From Couchioplanes caeruleus (lineage in GTDB: Bacteria > Actinomycetota > Actinomycetes > Mycobacteriales > Micromonosporaceae), in assembly GCF_003751945.1 (NCBI RefSeq), contig NZ_RJKL01000001.1, forward strand, positions 1 to 64,000: 64,000 bases of DNA, read 5' to 3'. Numbering within the stretch: position 1 is the stretch's first letter; each line of letters starts with the position of its first letter. Positions 1 through 10,447 of the stretch are shown here, in pieces. The position numbers were made by a program, and so were the translations under genes. Below the pieces are notes generated by a model that was not told the origin of the DNA, searched no databases, and saw only the letters and a list, made by a program, of their open reading frames with translations.

Positions 1-126
1 CCGGTCCAGCGCCTCCGCCTCGGCGATGACGGCGAGGCACAGGGCGAGCCGCTCGGCGTCGATCCCGGGCGTCTCGGGGCGGCCGTCGGGCCGGGCGGTC
101 TCGTCAACTGTCGCGGTCATGCTCAT
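1..126 (-). CDS. Truncated N-terminus of an unidentified protein
   Basis: Reading leftward from an ATG at 126, 42 codons run open to the window edge, starting M-S-M-T-A-T-V-D-E-T. A second in-frame ATG lies at 120. The segment has an acidic, disordered start followed by a helical stretch (AERLALCLAVIAEAEALD). It vaguely recalls the N-terminus of a family of actinobacterial short-chain dehydrogenases, but too little is present to assign it. The gene lies on the same strand as the MMPL gene, 148 bp downstream of it, so it could share its transcript or have its own promoter. Confidence 0.5.
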   Translation of the reverse strand, partial: MSMTATVDETARPDGRPETPGIDAERLALCLAVIAEAEALDR

Positions 127-274
127 CCCGTCGCGGTAGTACCCATGGTCCGCAGGGCACTGTACTTTCCACGACGCCCGCGCGGCCGCCCGGCGGGGGA
201 CAGCGCGGCTTTTCCGCCCGTATCGGCCATCACGGACCGGCCACCCGGCCGGCGCGCGACGCCGCACGGACGCC
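127..274. other. Intergenic 148 bp, no gene seen
   Basis: Lies between the MMPL stop and the start of the truncated gene, both on the minus strand. The open frames here are short and antisense-like. Several GC-rich inverted segments around 235-300 could fold into a hairpin, but none has a U-tract, so I do not call a terminator. Confidence 0.4.
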
Positions 275-3271
275 TCAGGAGGCGGGCCCGCGACGGCTGG
301 GCAGGTCGGCCACGGGTGCGAGCTCGGACAGGTCCCGCGGCCGTCGGCCGCGCACCAGAGGGTCCGGCGCGAACTCCGCGTCTGCCGGTCGGGTCGCTGG
401 GGGCGCCGGTGGTGGTGCGGCGGCCGGAGCCGGCGAGACAAGCGGTCGGTCCGGCGGGGTCCGCGGCACCGGCGCCGTGGCCCGCACCGGCCCGAAGAAG
501 GCGGGACCGGCAGGCGGCGACACCGGCGCCGCAGGAGACGACACCGGTACCGCAGGTCGCGACACCGGTACCGCCGGAGGCGACACCGGCGCCGCAGGCG
601 GCGCGACGGGCGGCACGGGCCGCCTGGGCAGGTCACCGGGCGGCACGGGGCGCCTGGGAAGAGGGACGGCCGCGAAGTTCTCGGGCCGCGCGGCGGGGAG
701 AGGCGCGGCGGCCGGGAACGACGCGGCAGCCGGGAACCACGCGGCGGCAGGGAAGGGTGCGGCGGCCGGGGACGGCGTGGTGGCGGGGGAGGGCGCGGCG
801 GCCGGGGACGGCGCGGTGGCGGGGGAGGGAAGGCCGGGTACCTGCTCCTCCAGCGTGACCCGCTCCGGCATCGGCACCGGCGCGGACCCGGCCGTGGGCA
901 GGCCGGGCACGACCGCACCGAACACCCATCCGCCGCCGAGAGCCGGCGCCGCCGGTGACGGTGACGGTGACGGTGATGACGGTGATGACGGTGACGGTGA
1001 CAACGATGGCAGTCGCGGCGTGACCATCGCCGCCACCTCGGGCATTGCGCTACCGAGCACCGCCGGCGAAGGGAGATCCTCCGCGTGCGAAGGCGAGGCG
1101 GGCGGGAGCGCCCGGGCCGCGTGGCGGCCCGCCGACACCGTCGGGTACAGCTCGTCTTCGTACTCCGCCAGGCCCGCGCGTTCCTGTAGCCGCCGCAGCG
1201 GACCCGGTGCCCACCAGGCCGCGTCGCCCAGCAGGCGCAGCACCGCCGGTACCAGCAGCATGCGGACCACCGTCGCGTCCAGGAACAGGGCGACGATCAT
1301 GCCGATGCCGATGAAGCGCATGGTCGTCACCGAGGACAGGGCGAAGGCGCCGGTCACCACGATGAGCAGGACCGCCGCCGCGCTGATCACCCGGCCGGTG
1401 CGGGCCAGGCCCGTCGTCACCGCCTCGGCCGTCGACGCGCCACGGGTGCGGGCCTCGACCATGCGGGACAGCAGGAAGACCTCGTAGTCCGTGGAGAGGC
1501 CGAAGACGACCGCCGCCATCAGGATCACGATGCCCACCTCGAGCGGCGCCGGCGTGATCCGGAGCAGGTCCGCGCCGTGGCCGTCCTGGAAGATCCAGAC
1601 GAGGATGCCGAAGGTCGAGCCCAGGCTGACCGCGCTCATCAGCACCGCCTTGACCGGCAGCAGGATGGAGCCGAACGCCAGGAACATCAGCAGCAGCGTC
1701 GCGCCGACGAGTAGGCCGATCATCTGCGGCAGGCGGTCGGCGGTCGCGGAGAGGCTGTCGACGCTGCGGGCCGTGGTGCCGCCGACCAGCACGCGGGCGC
1801 CGGCGGGCGGGGGCAGGTCGCGGATGCGTTCGACGGCCGTACGGGCCTGCGGTCCGAACGGATCCGTGGCGGTGAGGGTCGCGGTGTAGGTGACGGCCTT
1901 GCCGCCCGCGCCGGTGGGCGTGACCGCCGCTACGCCGGGGATCTTGGCGACCTTGTCCGCGAAAGCGGGGGCGTCCTTCGGCGCCTCGCCCGTGCCGTGC
2001 AGCACGATCTGGATCCCCGCGCTGCTCAGGACGGGGAAGTCGGTCTTGAGCGTCTCGATCGCGCGGCGGGCGGGATCGGCGGCGGGCAGGACCCGCTCGT
2101 CGTTCTCGCCGAACTGCACGCCGTGGATCGGCGCCGCGAGCACGGCCAGGCCGGCCAGGATCGGCAGCGCCACCAGCACCGGGCGGCGCAGGACGAACCC
2201 GGCGAGGGCGGCCCAGCCCGTGCCCTCCGGACGACCTCCGCGGCGGCGCGGCAGCCGTACCGGAAGCTTGTCGACGCGGTGACCGAGGACGGCCAGGAGC
2301 GCGGGCAGCAGGGTGAGCGACAGCAGAGCCGCGAGAGCCACGGCGGCAAGGCCGCCGTAGGCCAGGGACTTCAGGAACCCCTGCGGGAAGAACAGCAGCC
2401 CGGACAGCGCGATCATCAGCAGGCACGCGGAGAACAGGACGGTACGCCCGGCGGTCGCGACCGTACGGGTGACCGCCTGCGCGGGCGTACGCCCGGAGCT
2501 CTGCTCCTCCCGGAACCGTCCCACCATGAACAGCCCGTAGTCGATCGCCATGCCGAGCCCGAGCAGGCTCGCCACGTTGACCGCGAACGGGTTGACGTCG
2601 TGGCCGGACGCGATGGCGTGCAGCACGCCCAGCGAGCCGAGGACCGCGCAGCCGCCGACCAGCACCGGCAGGGAGGCGGCGACGAGCGAGCCGAAGATGA
2701 ACAGCAGCAGGATCAGCACCACGGGCAGCGAGATCGCCTCGGCGAACGCGAGGTCCCGGGTCGAGCGGGTGCCGGAGGCGTCGGCCAGCGGTATCCCGCC
2801 GGCGAGCTGAACGGTGGCGTCCGGCACCGTCAGCTTGTCGTCGATCTCCCGGTAGGCCGCGAGCTTCTCGCCGTCGTCCGCACCGGCCAGGGTCAGCACG
2901 GCCACGGCGCTCTTGCGGTCCGCCGCGGCGTACTGCGCGACCTTGCCGGGCCAGTAGCCGGTGACGGCGGTGACCGCCGACTCGGGCAGCGCGTCGAGCC
3001 GCTTCTCGATGCCGTGGCCCAGCGCCGCGTCGTCGATCGTGCCCTTCGCGGGCCGGTAGATCACCACGACGTCGCCGCTCTGCATGCCCAGCTCCGCGGC
3101 GGCGACCTCGGTGGCCCGGCTCGACTCGCTGCCCGGGTCGGTGTAACCGCCCTCGGAGAGCTTGTCGAACACGCCGGTGCCCCAGGCGCCCGCCGCCGCG
3201 ACGGCGGCGACGGTGCACACGAGCACCGCCCAGCGGAACCGGGCCACGAACGAACCCCACCCGGCGAACAA
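275..3271 (-). CDS. MMPL family (RND-type) transporter with long Pro/Ala/Ser tail
   Basis: A 998-residue membrane protein of the MmpL/RND class, which export lipids or hydrophobic compounds using the proton gradient. The core (about residues 1-730) shows two repeats: an N-terminal membrane helix, a large extracytoplasmic loop, then helix bundles with the family signature GLGMAIDYGLF and its second copy VFGLSTDYEVFL. Residues about 735-998 form a low-complexity tail of PSPAAA-type and PPxxPVS-type repeats not expected in the core family. The start is TTG at 3271, chosen because GAGGGG sits 6 nt upstream and the first helix follows directly. The substrate cannot be read from sequence. Neighbour 3305-4285 lies 33 bp upstream on the same strand and may be co-transcribed. 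Confidence 0.88.
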   Translation of the reverse strand: MFAGWGSFVARFRWAVLVCTVAAVAAAGAWGTGVFDKLSEGGYTDPGSESSRATEVAAAELGMQSGDVVVIYRPAKGTIDDAALGHGIEKRLDALPESAVTAVTGYWPGKVAQYAAADRKSAVAVLTLAGADDGEKLAAYREIDDKLTVPDATVQLAGGIPLADASGTRSTRDLAFAEAISLPVVLILLLFIFGSLVAASLPVLVGGCAVLGSLGVLHAIASGHDVNPFAVNVASLLGLGMAIDYGLFMVGRFREEQSSGRTPAQAVTRTVATAGRTVLFSACLLMIALSGLLFFPQGFLKSLAYGGLAAVALAALLSLTLLPALLAVLGHRVDKLPVRLPRRRGGRPEGTGWAALAGFVLRRPVLVALPILAGLAVLAAPIHGVQFGENDERVLPAADPARRAIETLKTDFPVLSSAGIQIVLHGTGEAPKDAPAFADKVAKIPGVAAVTPTGAGGKAVTYTATLTATDPFGPQARTAVERIRDLPPPAGARVLVGGTTARSVDSLSATADRLPQMIGLLVGATLLLMFLAFGSILLPVKAVLMSAVSLGSTFGILVWIFQDGHGADLLRITPAPLEVGIVILMAAVVFGLSTDYEVFLLSRMVEARTRGASTAEAVTTGLARTGRVISAAAVLLIVVTGAFALSSVTTMRFIGIGMIVALFLDATVVRMLLVPAVLRLLGDAAWWAPGPLRRLQERAGLAEYEDELYPTVSAGRHAARALPPASPSHAEDLPSPAVLGSAMPEVAAMVTPRLPSLSPSPSSPSSPSPSPSPAAPALGGGWVFGAVVPGLPTAGSAPVPMPERVTLEEQVPGLPSPATAPSPAAAPSPATTPSPAAAPFPAAAWFPAAASFPAAAPLPAARPENFAAVPLPRRPVPPGDLPRRPVPPVAPPAAPVSPPAVPVSRPAVPVSSPAAPVSPPAGPAFFGPVRATAPVPRTPPDRPLVSPAPAAAPPPAPPATRPADAEFAPDPLVRGRRPRDLSELAPVADLPSRRGPAS
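425..1003. repeat. Nested short tandem repeats encoding the MMPL tail
   Basis: Three degenerate arrays lie inside the 3' part of the MMPL gene. They are 6-bp units around 956-1003 (encoding Ser-Pro), 18-bp units around 690-835 (encoding PxPAAA-like hexapeptides), and 24-bp-like units around 505-600 (encoding PAAPVSPP-like octapeptides). All stay in the reading frame. They encode a disordered tail and are prone to slippage. Confidence 0.75.
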
Positions 3272-3304
3272 AGGAACCCCTCTTTCCGAACCCTGCGTAC
3301 GGGC

Positions 3305-4285
3305 TCAGCGCAGCGTCGCCGCCTCCAGCGCGACGCCCCCGCAGTCGGAATCGAACGAGTCCTCGGTGACCCAGCTCAGGTTGATCTTGCCGCTCTTCGG
3401 CGCGCGGTAGGTCACGACGAAGGCGACCGTGGCCAGGTTGCTGCCCCGCTCCTCGAAGCTGGCGGTGGCCGTCGGGCCGCCGGTGGACAGCTTGGCGGTC
3501 AGCTTGCCGCGCCCGGCGAGGGCGCCCACGTAGACCTTCAGCGTCGACGTCGAGGTGCCCGCCGGGGCGGACAGGGTGAAGCCGTTGCCCTTGCCGCAGG
3601 TGCGGATGCCGGTCGGCGTGCCGTCGGAGTTGCTCACCGGGGAGCCGCCGCTCCAGACGAAGCGCTGGGGGCTGAAGGCGTGCCGGAAGCGGGGTGCCGT
3701 CGGCGGGCCTTCCAGGATCGCGAAGTCGCCGTCCGCCTTGCGCTCCATGGAGAAGGTCCCCTGCTCACCCCAGTGCACCCAGTCGCGGGTGCCCTCGTTG
3801 GCGAGGTTGACCCCGGCGGGAATGGCGGTGCGGGCGATCGTGACCGAGCCGGTGAACGGCGCCGGCGGCTTGCTCGTCGGCGGCTTCGAGGCGCTCTTGC
3901 TGGGCGTCGGCGACGGGCTGTCGGACGCGCTCGGCAGCGGGATGGGGAACTGGTCGGGCGGGTTGAGCGGCACGTCGGCGAGCGCCGGCGGCTGCACGGG
4001 CGGCATCGCCTGCTTCTTGTCCCGCGCGGTGCCGCTGATGATGAAGCCGAAGGCCACCACGATGAGCACCCCGGCGAGGATCACCGCGGCGGGCAGGAGG
4101 ACCTCGCTGAGCCGCCGCGTACGGTCCTCGAGCAGCTCGGGTGGCACCGCCGCGCTTCGTCGTCCGGCGTTCCGATAGCCGTAGCCGGCCCTCGACGGGG
4201 CCGGATAGGGGCGGCGGAACGCCGGCTCGGAGGGTTGTCCCTCGGGCTGTGGCTGGCGACCTGTCGAACGGTCGTCGTCCGGCAC
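3305..4285 (-). CDS. Membrane-anchored protein with extracellular beta-type domain, function unknown
   Basis: 326 residues from a GTG at 4285. A Pro/Arg-rich cytoplasmic stretch (1-65) is followed by one membrane helix (about 66-88, LLPAAVILAGVLIVVAFGFII) and a Pro/Ser/Lys linker (about 98-145). The C-terminal domain of about 180 residues is rich in beta-type sequence and contains two Cys, in ITTCGKG-like and DSDCGG-like contexts. No catalytic motif is visible; it looks like an adhesive or carbohydrate-binding fold. It sits just upstream of the MMPL gene on the same strand and diverges from the FKBP gene, so an envelope role is likely. I do not recognise the family. Confidence 0.7.
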   Translation of the reverse strand: MPDDDRSTGRQPQPEGQPSEPAFRRPYPAPSRAGYGYRNAGRRSAAVPPELLEDRTRRLSEVLLPAAVILAGVLIVVAFGFIISGTARDKKQAMPPVQPPALADVPLNPPDQFPIPLPSASDSPSPTPSKSASKPPTSKPPAPFTGSVTIARTAIPAGVNLANEGTRDWVHWGEQGTFSMERKADGDFAILEGPPTAPRFRHAFSPQRFVWSGGSPVSNSDGTPTGIRTCGKGNGFTLSAPAGTSTSTLKVYVGALAGRGKLTAKLSTGGPTATASFEERGSNLATVAFVVTYRAPKSGKINLSWVTEDSFDSDCGGVALEAATLR

Positions 4286-4579
4286 CGACCCTCCCGGTCG
4301 TTCGTAGGCGGTTCGCCCGGGCGACGCCGTCGGCGCCCGAAGCGAGTTGTCCCTGGTACGGATGCATTCTTCGCAGCGAGGAGGTACACCGTCTCACCTT
4401 CTGTGAGTGATGGAGAAGAGCGAATTGAGTAACCAGCCGTTTTATTGATCACCCGGCTCGGCGGTTCGGTGGAGGTAGACGCCGCCCGAGCGGTCAGGGC
4501 GAGTACGGTGTCCGAAGTTTCCCGCGTGTCCTTTCCGGCGGGGTCCGGTTCCCATCCGATGAGGGAGAATTCAGAGCAG
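4286..4579. other. Divergent intergenic region
   Basis: 294 bp between the minus-strand anchored protein and the FKBP gene; it should hold both promoters. It includes a locally AT-richer stretch around 4430-4450 (gttttattgatc). An in-frame upstream extension of the FKBP frame starts at 4445 but lacks a ribosome site and adds non-family sequence. No clear -35/-10 pair is seen. Confidence 0.4.
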
Positions 4580-5164
4580 ATGAGTGTCCAGGACAAGACC
4601 GCCGGCAAGCGTCGCGGCCAGGCGCTCACGGGCGCGCTCGCCGGAGTCGCCGTGATCGCCGTCCTCGTCGCGGTCTTCGTCGGCATCAAGATGTCGGACG
4701 ACGACGAGAAGCAGTCGGCCGCCGCCACGGCACCGGCCGCCGGCGCGCCGGCGCAGCCCGCGCCCAGCGCGCCGCCCGCGCAGGCCCCGGTCGACCCGGC
4801 ACTGCAGAAGAAGCCGGTCGTCGAGGCGGGCTCGGGCGACGTCACGAAGCTCGTCGTCAAGCAGCTCATCGCCGGCAAGGGCCCGAAGCTGGCCGCCGGC
4901 CAGACGATCCGGGCCCACTACGTCGGCGTGACCTACGCCGACGGCAAGCAGTTCGACTCGTCCTGGGACCGCGGGGAGCCCGCCGAGTTCCCGGTCGGCG
5001 TCGGTCAGCTCATCAAGGGCTGGGACCAGGGTCTGGTGGGCGTGCCGGTGGGCAGCCGGGTGCAGCTCGACATTCCCGCCGATCTGGCCTACGGCGAGAA
5101 CGCCACCGGCGGGCGTCCCGCCGGTGACCTGCGTTTCGTCGTGGACGTGTTGGCCGCGCAGTAG
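4580..5164 (+). CDS. FKBP-type peptidyl-prolyl cis-trans isomerase, membrane-anchored
   Basis: 194 residues. A Lys/Arg-rich N-terminus and one membrane helix (about 15-36) are followed by an Ala/Pro linker (about 47-72). The FKBP domain is C-terminal (about 85-194) and contains the family sequences VRAHYVG-like, FDSSWDRGEP, GQLIKGWDQGL and DLAYGE. It probably catalyses proline isomerisation of proteins outside the membrane. The start ATG at 4580 is chosen over 4445 and 4559 because GAGGGAGAA ends 10 nt upstream and the signal anchor then starts normally. The stop lies 3 bp from the convergent yaaA stop. Confidence 0.9.
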   Translation: MSVQDKTAGKRRGQALTGALAGVAVIAVLVAVFVGIKMSDDDEKQSAAATAPAAGAPAQPAPSAPPAQAPVDPALQKKPVVEAGSGDVTKLVVKQLIAGKGPKLAAGQTIRAHYVGVTYADGKQFDSSWDRGEPAEFPVGVGQLIKGWDQGLVGVPVGSRVQLDIPADLAYGENATGGRPAGDLRFVVDVLAAQ

Positions 5165-5167
5165 CCG

Positions 5168-5953
5168 CTACAGCTCCCGCACGATCACATCCGCCTGCCG
5201 GGGGCGGCCCGCCGCGTCGGGCCGCTCCTCGACGGTGTACTTGAGGTCGCGCAGCGCCGTGAGCAGCTCGTCCACCGAGGCCGGCGCCGCGTCCGCGGCG
5301 GCCAGGGCCCGCACCAGCCGGCCCTTGGTCGCCTTGTTGAAGTGGCTGACCACCGAGCGGCGCGGCGCGCCGTCCACGATCCGCTCGTGCAGCACCCGCA
5401 GCGCCACGGCCCGCGGCCCCGGCGCCGCCATCGCGGCGTAGGCCCCCGAGCGCAGGTCCAGCACCGGGCCGTCGTCCGGCAGCGCCGTGGCCAGCGCCGT
5501 CCGCCAGTACGGCGTCAGCCCGCCGATCCCGGGCAGCGTGACCCCGGCCGAGCAGCGGTACGCGGGAATCCGGTCGGTGAGCCGCACGACGCCCCACAAC
5601 CCCGAGAAGACGACGGCCCGCGCGTCCACCCACTCCCGGGCCGGCGGGGCGAGCGTGGCCACGTCGAGCGCCTCGTAGAGCACCCCGCTGTAGACCTCGG
5701 CGGCCGGCGCGGCCGGGGCGGTGGCCAGGGCCGCGTTGCGCATCAGCTCGCCGTGCTGGCCGGCGCTGAGGCCGAGGACCTCCAGCGACTCGGCGACCGC
5801 GCGGGCGCTGGTGCGCCGGCTCATCGCGACCAGCCGGCGCAGCACCCGGCGGCGGGCGGGGGCGAGCCCCGGCAGCCAGAGGGCGGCCGGATCGACCGGC
5901 TCCCCGGCGGTGGGCGCGGTCTTGCCCTCGGAGGGCGGCAGCAGGATGAGCAC
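5168..5953 (-). CDS. yaaA: Peroxide stress protein YaaA family
   Basis: 261 residues with the family N-terminus MLILLPPSEGKT and the conserved interior segments SGLWGVVR, DRIPAYR and SVVSHFNKATKGRLVRAL. In E. coli, YaaA lowers free intracellular iron during peroxide stress and binds DNA; actinobacterial members are presumed similar. Length and ends match the family. It is convergent with the FKBP gene and 9 bp downstream of the STAS gene on the same strand, so the two may share a transcript. Confidence 0.92.
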   Translation of the reverse strand: MLILLPPSEGKTAPTAGEPVDPAALWLPGLAPARRRVLRRLVAMSRRTSARAVAESLEVLGLSAGQHGELMRNAALATAPAAPAAEVYSGVLYEALDVATLAPPAREWVDARAVVFSGLWGVVRLTDRIPAYRCSAGVTLPGIGGLTPYWRTALATALPDDGPVLDLRSGAYAAMAAPGPRAVALRVLHERIVDGAPRRSVVSHFNKATKGRLVRALAAADAAPASVDELLTALRDLKYTVEERPDAAGRPRQADVIVREL

Positions 5954-5962
5954 GCCGCGAGG

Positions 5963-6316
5963 TTATAAGCCGGACGCATCGGGCTCGTCGGCGAGGGCTT
6001 CCGCGACGCTGGGATAGACGGCGAGGGCGGGCACCAGGCCGACCGTCCGCAACAGACCGTCCAGCCAGCCGCCCGGCGCGGCGAGGCGCAGCCAGCCGCC
6101 CACCGCGGCCGCGCGGCGATGCCCGATCACGAAGGCGCTCAGCCCGGTCGAGTCGCAGAACTCGACCCCGGACAGGTCGATCACGATCCGCGGCAGCGGG
6201 CGGTCGAGCACCTGATGGAGGGTGGTCCGCAGGACCGGGGCGGTGTCCAGGTCCAGGTTGCCGCGGACGGTCACGACGACGGTGTCGTCCGGGTTGCCGA
6301 TGACGGACACGTGCAC
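5963..6316 (-). CDS. STAS-domain anti-sigma factor antagonist, phosphorylatable type
   Basis: 117 residues, a single STAS domain. The motif FCDSTGLSAF (Ser56 after Asp55) is the site phosphorylated by partner anti-sigma kinases in the SpoIIAA/RsbV family. In that family the unphosphorylated form binds the kinase and frees a sigma factor. The start is GTG at 6316, preceded by GAGGAGA. No kinase is adjacent, so the partner is encoded elsewhere; the SpoIIE phosphatase at 17.5 kb could in principle reactivate it. Confidence 0.85.
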   Translation of the reverse strand: MHVSVIGNPDDTVVVTVRGNLDLDTAPVLRTTLHQVLDRPLPRIVIDLSGVEFCDSTGLSAFVIGHRRAAAVGGWLRLAAPGGWLDGLLRTVGLVPALAVYPSVAEALADEPDASGL

Positions 6317-6356
6317 GGCGGTCTCCTCGCATCGACGGAGACTTCTGTCTGCCCAC

Positions 6357-8036
6357 TCAGGGGCGTCGCGGAACCTGCGGGACCGTGATCGTCGTGCGGA
6401 CCGTGGCCTGGTCGATCTCCGTGGTGCGCACGGTGAACGTGACGTCGTACGTTCCCGGCAGCGGGAAGGTCAGCGCCCCCATGGCGTCGTTGCGCGGGTG
6501 CAGCGGCAGCATCGGCTGGGTGATCGGCTCGAGGTCCTGTCCCTGGAGCCGGGTCGTCACGGTCCATTCCTGCGCCGGCAGCGGCTTGCCCTCGGGCGTG
6601 TAGGTGAAGCCGTGCACCGTGTTGTTCTCGCCCAGCTCCACGGGATAGACGGAGTACTGCAGGGTGAACAGCTCCGAGGTGAGGGTCTGCGACACGCCCC
6701 GCTCGGAGGTCGCCGCCTGCTCCGGCCCGGCGGCGCGGCCGGGCGTCGTCTGCACCAGCACCGCGCTGAGCCCGAGGATCACGACGGTCGAGGCGACCTC
6801 GATGCGCACCGTACGGCGCAGCGGCCCGGGTCCCGCCGTGGTCACCCGTGACCGCTGGACGAAGGAGCGGGCCACGGCCGCCAGCCCGAGGACGGCCGCC
6901 AGGACCGCGACCTTGCCCAGCAGGAGCCGGCCGTACGCGGTGCTCCACAGCGCGCCGACCGAGCCGAGCTGGACCACGGCCTGTACCACGCCGGCACCGA
7001 CCAGCCAGACCACGGCCAGCGCGGCCCAGCGCGACCAGACCGGCAGGATCCGGCCGAGCACCCGCGGGTGCGCCCGGCGCAACAGGAAGCACGACAGGGT
7101 CACGAGGCCGCCGAGCCACCCGGCCATCGCGGCCATGTGGATCACGTCGGCGGCGACGATCGCGCCGGACAGCGGCGACTCGGTGGCGTGCCCGGTCAGC
7201 GGCCAGGTCGCCAGGCCGCCGAGGCCGAGCACGAGCAGCGCCGCGCCGCGCCGGCGGCCACCCTCGCCGCGCAGGACCGGCGGCAGCAGCACCGCGACGA
7301 CGGCCAGCACCGCCAGGCGCGCGAGCAGGGCCAGCCCGTACGGGCTCGCCAGCACGTCCGCGAGCTCGGTCACCGAGACGTCCCACCAGGGCGCGCCGCT
7401 GCTGGCCGGGGCCTGGGTCCACAGCGCGCCGAGGGTCGCCGCGGCGGTGCCGATCAGCCCGGTCCGGACCAGCAGGACCGGGCCGCGCCGGGACACCCGC
7501 CGGGGCCACAGCAGGGCGAGCAGCAGCGCCGGACCGGCGATCAGCGCCAGGCCGGCGTACCCGATGACCTTGAAGGCGGGGCCGGCGACCGCGACCGACG
7601 GGTGCACGCCGGTGGGGTCGCTCTCCGCGGGCCGTGCCGACGGCGCGCCCACCGAGAAGGTCATAGCGCCGCCGATCGGATGGCTGTCGGCCGACACGAC
7701 CCGGTAGCTGACCAGGTAGGTGCCCAGCGGCTGGGCGGCGCGGCGGACCTGGATGCGCAGGGTCGGCCCGGACGCGGTGACCGTACCGGTGATCCGCTTG
7801 CCGTCCGGGGCCAGGACCTGGATCCGGCTCGTGACGGGGGTGACCGCCTCGGTGAACTGGACGACGATCTCGGCCGGGGGAGCGTCGATCACCGAGCCCG
7901 GCTCCGGGGCGGCGCCGACCAGCGCCGCGTGCGCACTCACCGGCGAGGCGGGCAGCACCAAGGTGGCGAGTCCCACGACCAGGAGGATGAGTACGCGTAT
8001 CGTCCGCGGCCCCCCGGCCGCCCAGACCCGTGTCAC
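6357..8036 (-). CDS. CopC-CopD fusion, copper resistance/uptake protein
   Basis: 559 residues. After a signal peptide ending PVSA, the mature chain begins with His (HAALVGAAPEPGS), the copper-ligand position of CopC. The CopC beta domain (about residues 36-135) contains VSADSHPIGG. A CopD-type multi-helix membrane region spans about 150-430, with HMAAMAGWLGG. A C-terminal Ig-like domain (about 445-555) resembles YtkA/FixH-like domains. I prefer the GTG at 8036 over the TTG at 8072 because the signal peptide then has a normal length. It probably moves copper across the membrane. It lies 41 bp upstream of the STAS gene. Confidence 0.88.
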   Translation of the reverse strand: MTRVWAAGGPRTIRVLILLVVGLATLVLPASPVSAHAALVGAAPEPGSVIDAPPAEIVVQFTEAVTPVTSRIQVLAPDGKRITGTVTASGPTLRIQVRRAAQPLGTYLVSYRVVSADSHPIGGAMTFSVGAPSARPAESDPTGVHPSVAVAGPAFKVIGYAGLALIAGPALLLALLWPRRVSRRGPVLLVRTGLIGTAAATLGALWTQAPASSGAPWWDVSVTELADVLASPYGLALLARLAVLAVVAVLLPPVLRGEGGRRRGAALLVLGLGGLATWPLTGHATESPLSGAIVAADVIHMAAMAGWLGGLVTLSCFLLRRAHPRVLGRILPVWSRWAALAVVWLVGAGVVQAVVQLGSVGALWSTAYGRLLLGKVAVLAAVLGLAAVARSFVQRSRVTTAGPGPLRRTVRIEVASTVVILGLSAVLVQTTPGRAAGPEQAATSERGVSQTLTSELFTLQYSVYPVELGENNTVHGFTYTPEGKPLPAQEWTVTTRLQGQDLEPITQPMLPLHPRNDAMGALTFPLPGTYDVTFTVRTTEIDQATVRTTITVPQVPRRP

Positions 8037-8163
8037 GACAGGTAGTTCGGATCTCCGCCGGGAAAGGTTCAATCCGCGCGCCGCGGCTTACGGATCGTGG
8101 TCGCCGGGTACGGCAGCGACGATACGATCCCGGGCATTATTACGCACCTGAAGGAGGCCTTCG

Positions 8164-9796
<1,633 letters not shown>

Positions 9797-9807
<11 letters not shown>

Positions 9808-10447
9808 GGCGCACCAGGCCGAGGTTGTAGGCGACGATCGTCGCCTGCACCCGGTCGCGGACGCCGAGCTTGGCCAGCAGGGCGTTGACGTGTGCTTTCA
9901 CCGTGCCGGTCGTGATGCCCAGCGCCGCGCCGATCTCGGCGTTGGACAGCCCCCGGGCGATGCTGACCAGCACCTCGCGCTCGCGCGGGGTCAGTCCCGC
10001 CAGCCGGGAATCCTCGCCGGGAGTGGCGATCACGGCGCCGCCGGCGAACGCGTCGATCAGCCGCCGGGTGACGGCCGGGCTGAGCATCGCCTCGCCGTCG
10101 GCGACCACCCGGATCGCCGCCAGCAGGTCGGCCGGCTCGGTGTCCTTGAGGACGAAGCCGGACGCGCCCGCCTTGAGCGCCTCGAAGACGTAGGCGTCCT
10201 GGTGGAACGTGGTGAGCACCAGCACCCGCGGCGGCCGCGGCGCGGCGGTCAGCCGGGCCGTGGCGGTCAGCCCGTCCATGCCCGGCATCCGGATGTCCAT
10301 CAGCACGACGTCCGGCCGGACCCGCTCCGCGACCTCGAGGGCCGCCGCGCCGTCGCCGGCCTCGCCGACGATGGTCAGATCGGCCTCGGCGTCGACGATG
10401 GCCGCGATGCCGGCCCGCACCATCAACTGGTCGTCGACGACCATCAC
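9797..10447 (-). CDS. NarL/LuxR-type response regulator
   Basis: 216 residues. The receiver domain (1-120) has the acidic pair D5-D6, phosphoacceptor Asp51 in [10 protein letters not shown], and Thr and Lys switch residues in VLTTF and VLKDTEP. The LuxR helix-turn-helix (about 150-210) contains [22 protein letters not shown]. It is the obvious partner of the upstream kinase: the kinase stop overlaps this start in GTGATG (GTG 10447 or ATG 10444), implying translational coupling. Target genes are not evident. Confidence 0.93.

Noticed and set aside
505..840. CRISPR-like repeats
   Set aside because: Units are 6-24 bp, contiguous without spacers and kept in the MMPL reading frame.
1997..4432. 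Very long plus-strand open frames opposite the MMPL gene (and similar antisense frames elsewhere, e.g. 44260-49128)
   Set aside because: Composition is Arg/Gly/Gln-rich with no domains; they are shadows produced by high GC content opposite or across real genes.
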